NCBI RefSeq assembly: GCF_001570365.1
Contig: NZ_BBYK01000044.1
Coordinates: forward strand, 245,086 to 309,085
Origin: Microtetraspora fusca
GTDB lineage: Bacteria; Actinomycetota; Actinomycetes; Streptosporangiales; Streptosporangiaceae
Reading direction: 5' to 3'
DNA: 64,000 nt
Made by a program: the position numbers and the translations under genes. Positions within the stretch are counted from its first letter, which is position 1, and each line of letters begins with the position of its first letter. The notes below the pieces were generated by a model. The model was not told the origin of the DNA, ran no database searches, and saw nothing but the letters and a program-made list of their open reading frames with translations. Below, one piece after another: positions 55,195-63,975 of this stretch.

Positions 55195-55343
55195 GTCAAG
55201 GAGACCGCCGGCGTTAGAAGGACATGACCATACCGATCATTGATTTCTCTAGAGATGTCGCGCACCTTGAATAGAGAGGCCACGTCGCGTCCGGCGCCCA
55301 CGGCACCCCAGGACGACGGAGGCGGCAGGGCCCGGCCACGAGC

Positions 55344-55382
55344 GCGGAAGCCTCCGACCCTATCGGGGGCGGAGGCTTCCGC
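55344..55382. terminator. Bidirectional terminator between GntR and DivIVA-like genes
   Basis: Perfect 13-bp stem (55344-55356, 55370-55382), 13-nt loop with extra pairing possible; a second 5-bp GC hairpin is at 55392-55403. The 55195-55480 gap holds no gene. Confidence 0.8.
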
Positions 55383-55480
55383 ATCCTTGATCCCCCGTGG
55401 GGGCGTCGCCACTGGTGCCATCCCAACGACGCCTCCACGGGCACCAGACGCGCCACCCCTCGGCGGCCGTCCGTCCGCGG

Positions 55481-56497
55481 CTACCGGCGCTGGCCGGGCT
55501 GACCGTGCTGCTCGTTCTGCTCGTTCTGCACCCGGACCACGGCGACGTCCGTCGTCACGTCGATGTCCTGGGCGGGCTGCTGCGGGACGCCCTCCACCGG
55601 CACGCCCTCCACGATGACCCGGATGTCCTCGTCCTCCTCGGCGGCGCCGTCGGCGGGCGCGAGTTCGAGCGGCTGCTGGACGACGTGCGCCTGCGGCGGC
55701 AGCACGGCTGCCTCGTCGATCAGGGGGCCCGCCGCGCTCTCCCGGTGAAGCAGGTCGCCCAGGACCGACCCGATCTCACCCAGCCGGCGCATGACCTCGG
55801 CGTGCGTGTCGGTCAGATAGGCCACGCGACGGCCGGTGTGCTCGTCGAGCGAGGCGGCCCGCTGCTGGGCGGCGGTGAGGGTCGCGTGCGACTCGGCGCG
55901 GGCGTCGCCGACCAGCTTCTCCGCCTCCAGGCGCGCGACCGTGAGCTGCCGGTCGGCCTCGGCGCGCGCTGCGCGCAGCGCGTCCTCGGCCTCGGCCCGC
56001 GCCGTGTTCAGAGTCTCCTCCGCGTCGGAGCCCGCCTGGGCGAGCAGGCGCTCGGCGGCGCTGGTGGCGTCGGCGACCCGGCGCTCGGCCTCCTCCTGGG
56101 CGGCGGTCCTGATCGAGTCGGCCTGCTCCCGCGCGGTCGTGACCATCCGCTCGGCCTCGGTCATGGCCTGCTCGCGCAGCTGCGTGGCCTCCGACTGGGA
56201 CGCCTCCTTGTTGGCCGCCGCCTCCTCCTGCGCCAGCTTCAGTATCTGGCTCAGCCGCTCGCCCAGCTCATCGGGGTTCTGCGGGGCGCCCGCGAGCCTG
56301 CGGCGCGCCTCGGCCAGCTCGGCCCGGCCCTGCTCGGCCTGGTCGATGGTCCGCGCAAGCCGCTCCTCCAGGTCCCTGATCTGGTTCCGGGTCCTGATCA
56401 TGTAGTCATGGACCTGCCTGCGGCTGTATCCACGCATGACGACCTCGAAGGAGTCGTCACTCAAGAGGTCGGGGAAGTTCTCGGTCTGATTCGTCAT
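55481..56497 (-). CDS. DivIVA/Scy-like coiled-coil protein
   Basis: 338 aa. N-terminal DivIVA-like segment (FEVVMRGYSRRQVHDYMIRTRN), then a continuous coiled coil of about 190 residues rich in Ala/Glu/Arg (EAERMVTTAREQADSIRTAA and similar), ending in an acidic tail with IRVIVEGVPVEGVPQQ and a Gln/Asn-rich terminus. Resembles polar-growth scaffolds of actinomycetes but is short compared with Scy. Stand-alone. Likely cytoskeletal or cell-pole scaffold (inference). Confidence 0.8.
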   Translation of the reverse strand: MTNQTENFPDLLSDDSFEVVMRGYSRRQVHDYMIRTRNQIRDLEERLARTIDQAEQGRAELAEARRRLAGAPQNPDELGERLSQILKLAQEEAAANKEASQSEATQLREQAMTEAERMVTTAREQADSIRTAAQEEAERRVADATSAAERLLAQAGSDAEETLNTARAEAEDALRAARAEADRQLTVARLEAEKLVGDARAESHATLTAAQQRAASLDEHTGRRVAYLTDTHAEVMRRLGEIGSVLGDLLHRESAAGPLIDEAAVLPPQAHVVQQPLELAPADGAAEEDEDIRVIVEGVPVEGVPQQPAQDIDVTTDVAVVRVQNEQNEQHGQPGQRR

Positions 56498-56671
56498 GAC
56501 AAGCCCTGGGGTTGGGAATTGAGGCGGTAACGCACGTCAGGACATGACTTTCCTGCTATCCGCCCTACCTCGCAACCCGAACGCCCGACCTCGCACCCCT
56601 GGACGCTCCGCCCACGCCCGCGCCGTGCGACCGGGAGCCCGCCGAGAACACGCCCGTGGGATCATGGCGCC

Positions 56672-57205
56672 ATGCCGTACATCGCTGCTCTTGACGACGA
56701 CGCCACCCCCGAACTGCACCCCGAATCATGGGTCGCGCCCGGCGCCGTGATCGTCGGCCGGGTACGGCTCGGCCGCGCGTCGAGCGTCTGGTACGGCTCG
56801 GTCCTGCGCGGCGACGACGAGCGGATCGAGGTCGGGGCCGAGTGCAACATCCAGGACCTCTGCTGCCTGCACGCCGACCCCCGGCAGCCCGCGATCCTGG
56901 AGGACCGGGTGAGCCTCGGGCACAAGGCGATGGTGCACGGCGCCCACGTCGAGACGGGCGCGCTGATCGGCATCGGCGCGATCGTCCTCGGCGGCGCGCG
57001 CGTCGGCGCGGGCACGCTGGTCGCCGCGGGCGCGGTGGTCACGCCGGGGGCGCGGATCCCGGCGGGAGTGCTGGTCGCGGGTGTGCCCGCCAAGGTCGTC
57101 CGCGAACTGACCGACGGCGACCGCGCCTCGTTCGCCCACACCCCGGACAACTACATGGCCAAGGCCCACCGCCACGCCGCGGCGACCCGGCTCACGTCGG
57201 AGTGA
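56672..57205 (+). CDS. Gamma-carbonic anhydrase family protein
   Basis: 177 aa left-handed beta-helix with hexapeptide repeats (VAPGAVIVGRVRLG, VSLGHKAMVHGAHVETGALIGIGAIV). Potential zinc ligands: His in CLHADPRQ, and two His in GHKAMVHGAH, the family triad pattern. Carbonic anhydrase activity is plausible but many family members are inactive; a PaaY/YrdA-like role is equally possible. Monocistronic between convergent genes. Confidence 0.88.
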   Translation: MPYIAALDDDATPELHPESWVAPGAVIVGRVRLGRASSVWYGSVLRGDDERIEVGAECNIQDLCCLHADPRQPAILEDRVSLGHKAMVHGAHVETGALIGIGAIVLGGARVGAGTLVAAGAVVTPGARIPAGVLVAGVPAKVVRELTDGDRASFAHTPDNYMAKAHRHAAATRLTSE

Positions 57206-57234
57206 CGTCGGGCGTCCGGCACGGATGCCCGACG
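57206..57234. terminator. Hairpin between gamma-CA and EEP genes
   Basis: 8-bp perfect arms (57206-57213, 57227-57234) beginning directly after the gamma-CA stop, loop 13 nt; the convergent EEP gene ends at 57243. Confidence 0.6.
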
Positions 57235-57242
57235 ATCCGCGG

Positions 57243-58238
57243 TCACTTCGGAATGGCCGCGAACGCCGCCGCGACGACCTGGGTGAACGTGTGCACGAAC
57301 GTCCCAGTCTGCGCGCCGTCCGCGGCTCCGGTGAACGAGCCGACCAGCGGCCGGTGGTCCGAGAGCTCGGGATTCGTCTGGATCACCTCGGCCCCGGCGT
57401 TCCGATAGTTCGACTGGCTGGCGAAGATGTAGTCGATCTTCCGGCCGCCCCGCGTGGTCGGGTTGCCGCCGCGGCTCTGCTTTCCGGCCGGTCCCGCGTC
57501 CACCTCCGTGTAGTTCCCCGCACCGAGGCCCGTCCCGTACACCGCGCCCATCTCGGGGTGCTCGGGCATGCGGTTGAAGTCGCCCCCGAGGATGATCGGC
57601 ACGCCCCCCGCCCACCGGCCGATCTCGCCGGTGACCTGCTGCGGGGACTCCAGGGGCGAGATGTGGGTCACGCAACCGACGCCGTACTCCATGCCGATGA
57701 CGGAACGCGCGCACAGCACGCCGCGCCGGTGGATGGGCGCGGACGGGTCGGCGTCCGGGTTGTCGACGACCAGCCGCCGGCGGAACGGGGCGCCCACGAC
57801 GCCGTTCTTGAACGCCAGGGCGATGCCGGCGGTCCTGCCGTTCGGCGCCGTCGTCTGGTCGGTCAGGTCGCCCCAGATCTCGCGGCAGTTGGCCGACCTG
57901 CCGAGGCCGTACCAGACGAAGTCGTAATCGGGGAGCTCCCGCTGCAGCAGATCGACCTGGGCGTAACACATCTCGGTGAAGGACGCGACGTCCACGTCCC
58001 TGCTCCTGATCAGCGCGGAGACCTCGGGCGCCCAGACCCGCCGCCGTTCGGGGGTCAGATCCTCGCCGCAGGTGTTCCGCTTGTTGTTGCCCCCGCACAC
58101 GTTGTAGGTGAGCACGCTCACCCGGTACGTCAGCGATCCGTCGGCCGCCCTCGCCCCGGCGGCCCCCACGAGTGGTGAGGCGAGCAGCACACCGGAGATC
58201 AGAAGCCTGGCCATGTCATGTCGCCGCGTACCGATCAT
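57243..58238 (-). CDS. Secreted endonuclease/exonuclease/phosphatase-family protein
   Basis: 331 aa with signal peptide (MARLLISGVLLASPLVGAAGARA after a short extension). EEP-fold motifs: VLTYNVCGGNN, FTEMCYAQ (metal Glu), GGDFNRMPEHPE, GRKIDYIFAS and SDHRPLVG (catalytic His). Several Cys suggest disulfides in the exported form. Could be a secreted DNase or phosphodiesterase. Start kept at the ATG with GGAGAG upstream, though Met9 also works. Confidence 0.9.
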   Translation of the reverse strand: MIGTRRHDMARLLISGVLLASPLVGAAGARAADGSLTYRVSVLTYNVCGGNNKRNTCGEDLTPERRRVWAPEVSALIRSRDVDVASFTEMCYAQVDLLQRELPDYDFVWYGLGRSANCREIWGDLTDQTTAPNGRTAGIALAFKNGVVGAPFRRRLVVDNPDADPSAPIHRRGVLCARSVIGMEYGVGCVTHISPLESPQQVTGEIGRWAGGVPIILGGDFNRMPEHPEMGAVYGTGLGAGNYTEVDAGPAGKQSRGGNPTTRGGRKIDYIFASQSNYRNAGAEVIQTNPELSDHRPLVGSFTGAADGAQTGTFVHTFTQVVAAAFAAIPK

Positions 58239-58327
58239 AGCTCACTCTCCATAATCAATAGACTACTGAGCGTAGCAAACGTGATCATACTAGCGAGACG
58301 GGGATAGATCGCGGCAAAAAGGACGTC

Positions 58328-59506
58328 TTACCCCACCCACGCACCGGTGGTGAAATTCCCCACGTTGATTGCCATGACGGGCGCGGCCACCGCCAGGTAT
58401 GCCATGAACACCCAGGGACGGCGCGAGCCCACGATGCCGACGGAGAGATAAAGCGGCCACCACAGCAGCGAGGCCCGCCCCACGGACATGTAGAACGACG
58501 ACATCGCCAGCAGCGCCACCGCCTGCGGAGCGAGATAGGCGACGTCCGCCCACCGGAAGCGCGCCAGCCGCCAGACGATGAGCGCCACGAGCACCGCCGC
58601 CGCCAGCATCTCCTCCTGGTACGACGTGCGCAGCGCCACCTCGTCGATCGAGCGGTTCCAGGTGTTGAGGAACACCTGCCAGGGCTTCTCGGGGAACCGC
58701 CCCCAGTACTGCGCCTCGGCCGCCTTCCACGCCATCAGGTCGCCCGTACGGTTCCAGAGATAGAGCATGTACGCGAGGACCGGCACGCCGGGCAGCGCCA
58801 GCCACGGCAGCTTGCGCCACTGCCTGCCGTTCTCGGCGACCAGGAACATCACGGCCAGACCGAACGCGAGGAACAGCCCGGACACCCGGATCGAGGACGC
58901 CAGCGCGGCGCAGACGGAGGCGGCGGCCCAGCGCCCCCGGCGGGCGAGCAGCCACGCGGGGATCGCCAGCGCGAGAAACGGCGCCTCCGAGTACCCCGCG
59001 AGCAGGAACACCGCGAACGGGCTGAGGAAGAACGCCAGCACCGTCCAGGTGCCCGTTCCCTGCCGGTAGGAGTCGCTCAGCCGGGACAGCGCCACCGCGA
59101 CCACCGCGCTGGCCACAAGGGACACCAGGACGATGGCCAGGCTCCAGTCGGAGATCAGCCAGTGCAGGTCCCGCAGCAGCAGCGGCAGCCCGGGGAAGAA
59201 CGCGACCAGCTTCGGCGCGTCAGTCATGTCCGGCGGGCCGTCGTAGCCGTACTGCGCGATCGCGATGAAGTTGTCCGCGTCCCACGGCGTGAGCCGGTCG
59301 AGCAGGGGCGCCTCGGTGCGGCCGGGCGCCGCCAGCACCATGTAGATATACGTCGCGACGTGCCAGAAGAACCAGATCAGCAGGGCGGTCCGGTCGGCCG
59401 GCCGGCCGAGGAGCCGCCGCAGCCGGCCGAGCCGTTCTTCCCCTCGCGCCACGCCGGGGTCGATTGCGGGTTCCACTCCGGCCTCCGCCCGCTGAGTCTC
59501 CGTCAC
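58328..59506 (-). CDS. PIG-V-like polyprenol-phosphate mannosyltransferase
   Basis: 392-aa multi-pass protein (about 8-10 helices). Near the first loop: RLTPWDADNFIAIAQYGY, with the W-D-A-x-x-F/W motif of PIG-V/GT-C enzymes in which the acidic residues are catalytic, and FFPGLPLLLRDL. Actinobacterial members transfer mannose from polyprenyl-phosphate-mannose in glycolipid or glycoprotein assembly; acceptor unknown. Start chosen at GTG 59506; no Shine-Dalgarno visible, and the longer frame adds a Gly/Ser-rich non-family stretch. Confidence 0.83.
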   Translation of the reverse strand: MTETQRAEAGVEPAIDPGVARGEERLGRLRRLLGRPADRTALLIWFFWHVATYIYMVLAAPGRTEAPLLDRLTPWDADNFIAIAQYGYDGPPDMTDAPKLVAFFPGLPLLLRDLHWLISDWSLAIVLVSLVASAVVAVALSRLSDSYRQGTGTWTVLAFFLSPFAVFLLAGYSEAPFLALAIPAWLLARRGRWAAASVCAALASSIRVSGLFLAFGLAVMFLVAENGRQWRKLPWLALPGVPVLAYMLYLWNRTGDLMAWKAAEAQYWGRFPEKPWQVFLNTWNRSIDEVALRTSYQEEMLAAAVLVALIVWRLARFRWADVAYLAPQAVALLAMSSFYMSVGRASLLWWPLYLSVGIVGSRRPWVFMAYLAVAAPVMAINVGNFTTGAWVG

Positions 59507-59664
59507 GCTGACCAATGGAAGTACGTGACACCCCCCTGTGCAAAGGGAGAGTCGAGAGGAAAACCCGACTCCCCACCCGGGCCCCACCATCCTCCCAGGT
59601 CATCGGCATAACTCGGGTGAAAGTTTCAGGCCGTCGTGTCGGCGGCGGGATCTACCATTGCCGG

Positions 59665-61053
59665 GTGCACTGGGACGGCTTCACGGCGATCGAGCGGGAC
59701 GTCCGCGCCATGGTCGCCGATCCGCGGTGGGCGACGCTGCCCGGTCCCGCACGCGCGCAGGCGATCGCCGCGCGGGCCCTGATGGCCCCCGACGGCTCGT
59801 GCTGGCTGTTCGGCACGCACGCGCGCTGGTACCGGCTGGACCGGGTGGACGGCCGCTGGCACCTCTCGGCGCCCCCGGCGCTGCCCCACGTCCGCTCCGC
59901 CGCCCGCCCGGCGCCGGGCGCGGCGATCCCGCCGCTCCTCGTGCCCGACGGGCCCGACTTCGCGGTCGAGCGCGGCTCCACGCAGGGGTTCGTCGGGCCG
60001 GACGTGCCCCAGGGCGTCACCGAGCGGATCAGGGAGCTCGTGGTCGCGCACCGCCGGCTGGGCCGCGACGACTTCCCGCTGCCCCCGGGGTCGTTCCACG
60101 ACGTCTTCGCCGCGGACGTCGCCGGCACGGTCGCCGCCGTGTGGGCGACGATCATGTGGTGCGCCTACGCCCCCGCCTTCGACGGCAACGAGGTGCTGCT
60201 GTCGATGTTCGGCGAGTTCCTGGCCCGGCCGCTGCCCGGGGACGAGTGGGTGCGCTGGCTCCCGCCGGTCCCCCTCGACGCGATCGTGTCGCTGTACGCC
60301 GAGCGGATGCTCGCCCGGCCGGGCGAGGCGGGGGCGCGGCTCGCCGGGCAGATGGCCGGGCTGGTCGTCGAGACCGCCTCGGCGCTCCGGGCCGACGCGC
60401 GGTTCCGCCCCAGGGCCGACGCCCTCCTCGCGATGGCCGGCCCGGCCGCCGCGAGCCCCTGGCTGGACGGCCCGGCGGCCCAGGCCGGCGCCGTACGGCA
60501 GGCCTGGCTGGCCCGCCGCCCGCCACACCTCGCCGTGGCGACCCTGTCCGAGACGTCCCCGGGCGAGCACTTCCGGCACCGGCTGTACGACCTGGTCGAG
60601 GCGCTGGGGCACGTGACCGCCTCGGGAGCCGACCCGCGCGCGGTCGCCGCCTCACTGCTCGCCGCCGACGTCACGGCTGTGACAGGGGGCGCCACGGCCG
60701 GCGTGGTGCCGCTGCTCTACCCCTGGATGGACGACGAGATGCGCCGGTCGTTCTACGTGACGCTCACCGACCGGGCGCATCCGCTGCGCGGTTGCTGGCC
60801 CTCCTCGGGCGCGCTTCCCGCCGCCCTGGTGCCGCCCGGCCGCGACGCGGCCGCCGCCCTGCTCGGAGCCGCGTACGCCACCGGCCTGGCCTGGTGCGCG
60901 GTGACCGGCACGGCGCCGCCCCCGCGCGGGTTCCCGGTCGCGTCGGCGCTCGTCGCGTGCCTCATGCACCAGCGGGACGACACCGTTCCCGGCGTCACGG
61001 TGACCAAGGAATTCCACGAACGGTCAGAGTCCGGGTGGCTTTTTCACAGCTGA
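59665..61053 (+). CDS. Unknown 462-aa protein
   Basis: Not recognised. GTG start preceded by TACCAT (possible -10) about 11 nt upstream and no Shine-Dalgarno: maybe leaderless. Ala-rich and helical, with ERDVRAMVADPRWATL, SCWLFGTHARWYRLD (a FGTHARWY-like motif), GSTQGFVGPDVP, and GLAWCAVTG near the end. No membrane segment or signal. The motif FGTHARWYR suggests a small strand-rich domain at the N-terminus followed by a helical repeat region. Confidence 0.7.
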   Translation: MHWDGFTAIERDVRAMVADPRWATLPGPARAQAIAARALMAPDGSCWLFGTHARWYRLDRVDGRWHLSAPPALPHVRSAARPAPGAAIPPLLVPDGPDFAVERGSTQGFVGPDVPQGVTERIRELVVAHRRLGRDDFPLPPGSFHDVFAADVAGTVAAVWATIMWCAYAPAFDGNEVLLSMFGEFLARPLPGDEWVRWLPPVPLDAIVSLYAERMLARPGEAGARLAGQMAGLVVETASALRADARFRPRADALLAMAGPAAASPWLDGPAAQAGAVRQAWLARRPPHLAVATLSETSPGEHFRHRLYDLVEALGHVTASGADPRAVAASLLAADVTAVTGGATAGVVPLLYPWMDDEMRRSFYVTLTDRAHPLRGCWPSSGALPAALVPPGRDAAAALLGAAYATGLAWCAVTGTAPPPRGFPVASALVACLMHQRDDTVPGVTVTKEFHERSESGWLFHS

Positions 61054-61171
61054 CGCATTGTTCACGCGAAACCCATGAAGCGCGATAACCTCTGCTTTTA
61101 CCAAAGCATCCGGACCCCCTCCCGAAATTAACCGAATTGTGATCTCAGAATCTGGGAAATGGTTACTGATA

Positions 61172-61217
61172 GGGGGCGGACCAGCCCCCAGGAATGGTCC
61201 CGATGGGCCATGTCGGG
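61172..61217 (+). promoter_or_regulatory. Structured leader upstream of 53-aa gene (candidate)
   Basis: Two hairpins in sequence (61172-61177 with 61184-61189; 61199-61203 with 61213-61217) in the about 220-nt gap before the small gene. Could be a structured 5' UTR or chance GC pairing; no known riboswitch class recognised. Confidence 0.3.
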
Positions 61218-61276
61218 GAAAGACAGCCGGACGTAACCTCGTGATGGGTGTGGGCTGCAGAAGGAAGGACGACGCG

Positions 61277-61438
61277 GTGGGGCACGACGACCTGGACTCT
61301 CGGGTCCACGACCGTGTCGCGTTGGACGAGATCGCGCTCTACGCAGAGGTGCTGGAGGCCGTCAACTTCAGCGATGAGCGACTGACCTTGGAAGAACTCG
61401 ACAACGCACTCGGTTTGGGGACTTCGGCGAGCCGCTGA
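61277..61438 (+). CDS. Small conserved-looking protein, 53 aa
   Basis: GTG start with AAGGAAGGA upstream: VGHDDLDSRVHDRVALDEI... then LYAEVLEAVNFSDERLTLEELDNALGL. Acidic, two helices; resembles a small family of actinobacterial proteins I have seen next to regulatory genes, function unknown. A Met 11 codons earlier (MGVGCRRKDD) is possible. Followed by an ideal terminator. Confidence 0.75.
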   Translation: MGHDDLDSRVHDRVALDEIALYAEVLEAVNFSDERLTLEELDNALGLGTSASR

Positions 61439-61468
61439 AGGCGAATACGAGAAACCCGACAGCCGATC

Positions 61469-61504
61469 ATCCCGGACTCCGGCGACGGAGTCCGGGATCG
61501 TTTT
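61469..61504 (+). terminator. Rho-independent terminator after 53-aa gene
   Basis: 13-bp perfect stem (61469-61481, 61486-61498), GCGA tetraloop, followed by a T4 run at 61501-61504: the clearest intrinsic terminator in the window. Confidence 0.9.
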
Positions 61505-61560
61505 CCCGGACTAGTCAACCAGTCCCCGCCGAAACTCCCTGCCACCGCTCAGGAAAGGCT

Positions 61561-61842
61561 TCAGGAGCGTACGAGCCGGGCGATGGCCGCGGACGCCTCC
61601 TTGATCTTCTCGTCCGCCGCAGGGCCGCCCTCGTTCACCGCGTGGGCGACGCAGTGCGCGATGTGGTCCTCCAGCAGCCCGAGAGCCACCGCCTGCAGCG
61701 CACGGGTGGCCGCGGACACCTGGGTGAGAATGTCGATGCAGTACGCGTCCTCATCGACCATCCGATGCAGCCCTCGGATCTGTCCCTCGATCCGGCGCAA
61801 CCGCGTGAGATACGCCTGCTTGTCACCGCTGTACCCGTGCAT
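61561..61842 (-). CDS. csoR: CsoR-type metal-sensing repressor
   Basis: 93 aa all-helical repressor of the CsoR/RcnR family: RLRRIEGQIRGL opening, metal ligands Cys35 (AYCIDIL), His60 and Cys64 (EDHIAHC), the C-H-C set used for Cu(I) in CsoR. Probably represses copper-export genes and itself; no copper exporter or chaperone lies adjacent, so it may be an orphan or regulate in trans. A palindromic operator is directly upstream. Confidence 0.9.
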   Translation of the reverse strand: MHGYSGDKQAYLTRLRRIEGQIRGLHRMVDEDAYCIDILTQVSAATRALQAVALGLLEDHIAHCVAHAVNEGGPAADEKIKEASAAIARLVRS

Positions 61843-61852
61843 GACCTCACGC

Positions 61853-61867
61853 TACCCGTTTTGGGTA
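61853..61867 (-). promoter_or_regulatory. CsoR operator candidate (TACCC-N5-GGGTA)
   Basis: Inverted repeat with 5-nt spacer, 11 bp from the csoR start on the upstream side. CsoR/RcnR-type proteins bind GC-tract inverted repeats of this kind, so autoregulation is likely. Confidence 0.6.
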
Positions 61868-61877
61868 TGAACGCCAG

Positions 61878-62954
61878 TCACTCGCGGGATCGCAAACCGT
61901 ACATCAGCTCCTGCCAGCGGGCCGCGATAGCGTCCGCGGCGTGCGTCGCGGCGGTCCGGAGGGCCCCGCCGGCGAGCGCCAGGCGGCGGCGGTCGTCGTC
62001 CACCAGGCCGAGCAGCGCGGCGGCGTACGCCTCGACCTCGTCGTCGCCTTCGGGCACCAGCACGCTGTCGTGGCCGGGCCGGACGAACTCCACCGGTCCG
62101 CGCGGGCCCTCGAACCCCACCACCGGCACACCGCAGCTCAGCGCCTCGACCACGCTCATGCCGGGCGCCTCCTGCCGGGACGGCACCGCCACGATGGACG
62201 CCTTGGCGAACTCGCCGGGCAGGTCGGACGTCGCGCCCATGAAATAGACGTGGTTGTGGAGGTCCAGCTCGCTGACGAGGGCGCGCAGCCGCTTCTCCTC
62301 CGGGCCGGTGCCGTACAGGCGCAGCCGCCAGTCGGGCCGCTTGTCCGCGACGATCGCGAACGCGCGGATCAGCCGGTTGTACGCCTTGACGGGCACCAGC
62401 CGGCCGCCGGCGCTGACGATGCGGTTGTCCATCCGGGATCGCGGCCACGGGCCGGCGGGCAGCGCGTCCGGGATGGCGTGCACCGAGAGGTCGTCGTCGA
62501 GGAGGCGGGCCCACTCGTCCCGCGCGCCCGCCGTGCTGGTCACCACCGCGTCCAGACGGGGATAGAACCGGCGGACCGGGTCGGGCACCGAGGGGCGCGA
62601 CCACTCGCGGGCGATGCGCACCACCTCGCGCGGCGCGTGCCGGGCGGCCTGGACGCCGAGGCCGGGCCGGGTCGTGACGAGCACGTCGGTGCGCAGCCCG
62701 CGCAGGGTGCGCCAGAGCGCGACCTCGGTGCGCACCTGGCCGGGGGGCAGCAGGTGGCGCACGCCGGGGCGCGCGTCGACCAGCCAGCGCAGGGAGACCC
62801 GCGGATCGACCGGGAAGAACGGCGTCTCCCTGGTCCGCTTGACGCTCACGACCTCCACCTCGTGCCGCGCCGCCAACCCGGCCGCGAGGTTCAGGGTGGC
62901 GCGCACGTCTCCACGCATCGCGTACGCCGAGGGGACGAGAAAGGAGATCTTCAC
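61878..62954 (-). CDS. Glycosyltransferase (GT4-like, GT-B fold)
   Basis: 358 aa, GTG start overlapping the upstream stop (GTGA). Opens FLVPSAYAMRGDVRATLNLA; nucleotide-sugar region SAGGRLVPVKAYNRLIRAFAIV; acceptor/donor motif PSRQEAPGMSVVEALSCGVPVVGF, the E-x7-E signature of GT4. No membrane helix. Probably makes a surface glycan or glycolipid together with the upstream 273-aa protein; sugar unknown. Confidence 0.88.
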   Translation of the reverse strand: MKISFLVPSAYAMRGDVRATLNLAAGLAARHEVEVVSVKRTRETPFFPVDPRVSLRWLVDARPGVRHLLPPGQVRTEVALWRTLRGLRTDVLVTTRPGLGVQAARHAPREVVRIAREWSRPSVPDPVRRFYPRLDAVVTSTAGARDEWARLLDDDLSVHAIPDALPAGPWPRSRMDNRIVSAGGRLVPVKAYNRLIRAFAIVADKRPDWRLRLYGTGPEEKRLRALVSELDLHNHVYFMGATSDLPGEFAKASIVAVPSRQEAPGMSVVEALSCGVPVVGFEGPRGPVEFVRPGHDSVLVPEGDDEVEAYAAALLGLVDDDRRRLALAGGALRTAATHAADAIAARWQELMYGLRSRE

Positions 62955-63772
62955 GCCCCTACCTCCAGCCGCAGCTCGTCGTCGGAGGTGAAAGTGGGGG
63001 TGACCGGGACGCCGTCCACGAGCACGCGCGGGAAGTGGACCCGGCGGCGCTTGCCCTCGACGTCGTCGATCCTGGCGCCCAGCGGGAGCGGTCCGTCGAC
63101 GCCGTCCACCTCCAGGGACGGCTGCCAGACGCCCTCCTGCTCGGGCGCGGCGGCGAGCACGTCGCACAGCGAGAGCGCCGCGTGGAATCGCACGCCCTGC
63201 ACGGTGGCGGCGACGGTCACGCTCGCGTCCCGCTCGCCCTGGCCGTTCTGGTGGCCGCGGCGCATCGCCAGTCGCGCGTCGCGGTTCCGGTCGTCGTCGT
63301 CCAGCCCGGTGTACGCGAGCAGGCCGGTGACCTCGAAGCGCCCCTCGCGGAACCACACCGCCCGGACGTCCGCCACCGGCGCGGCCCGGTCGATCTTGAC
63401 GGCCAGAAAGCCGTTGCGGGTCCGATACGCCCGGTATGCCAGTGTGCGCCGTCCCAGCGCGTACGCGTCGAGGCGGTCCAGGGAGAACCCGGGGTCGACG
63501 CTGCGCATCCGCGTCCGAAGACCGTCGCGCTGCAGGTAGGCGTCCCAGCGGCCGGGCGTGAGCGAAAGCGACGCCAGCGGGACCGCGAGCCCGGCCGTCC
63601 CCGCCGGGGCCTCGGCCTCCTCGTGTCCGTCAAGGGAGATCAGGCGCTCGGCTCCGGTGCCGCGGTGCCGCAGGACCAGCCGCTCGTCGCCCGTCAGCGG
63701 CTCCTCAAGCGTGATCCGTACGGAGAGCACGTCGGCAAGGGTGACTTCGGCATTCGTAACGATCACGCTCAC
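62951..63772 (-). CDS. Unknown beta-rich protein coupled to glycosyltransferase
   Basis: 273 aa, mostly strands (LSVRITLEEPL, AGLAVPLASLSLTPGRWDAYL, SVTVAATVQGVRFHAALSLC), suggesting one or two beta-sandwich domains; no signal or membrane segment. Upstream of and coupled to the GT4-like enzyme, so likely part of the same surface-polymer pathway. No named family recognised. Intact ATG start at 63772, upstream region AT-rich. Confidence 0.7.
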   Translation of the reverse strand: MSVIVTNAEVTLADVLSVRITLEEPLTGDERLVLRHRGTGAERLISLDGHEEAEAPAGTAGLAVPLASLSLTPGRWDAYLQRDGLRTRMRSVDPGFSLDRLDAYALGRRTLAYRAYRTRNGFLAVKIDRAAPVADVRAVWFREGRFEVTGLLAYTGLDDDDRNRDARLAMRRGHQNGQGERDASVTVAATVQGVRFHAALSLCDVLAAAPEQEGVWQPSLEVDGVDGPLPLGARIDDVEGKRRRVHFPRVLVDGVPVTPTFTSDDELRLEVGA

Positions 63773-63935
63773 CGCGCAGCCCCCTCCCCGTTGATTGAGC
63801 CACGTTGAGGCTACCGTGATTTTCCCGTTATGTGGATATGCCGAGAAAGGGATTTGGGATCAACACCCCGTTTTCCGACACTCCTTGTCGCTTGACCGAA
63901 AAATTCCACAAATTGTAGATAAGATAGACAAGCGA

Positions 63936-63975
63936 CGGGCCGCCCTTCCCGTTCCTCCCCGGGAAGGGCGGCCCG
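63936..63975. terminator. Terminator at the right edge
   Basis: Perfect 15-bp stem (63936-63950, 63961-63975), 10-nt loop. It probably ends a minus-strand gene to the right; a stop-like TCA at 63993-63995 fits but is unproven. Region 63773-63935 is AT-rich and may hold the promoter of the 63772 gene. Confidence 0.7.
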
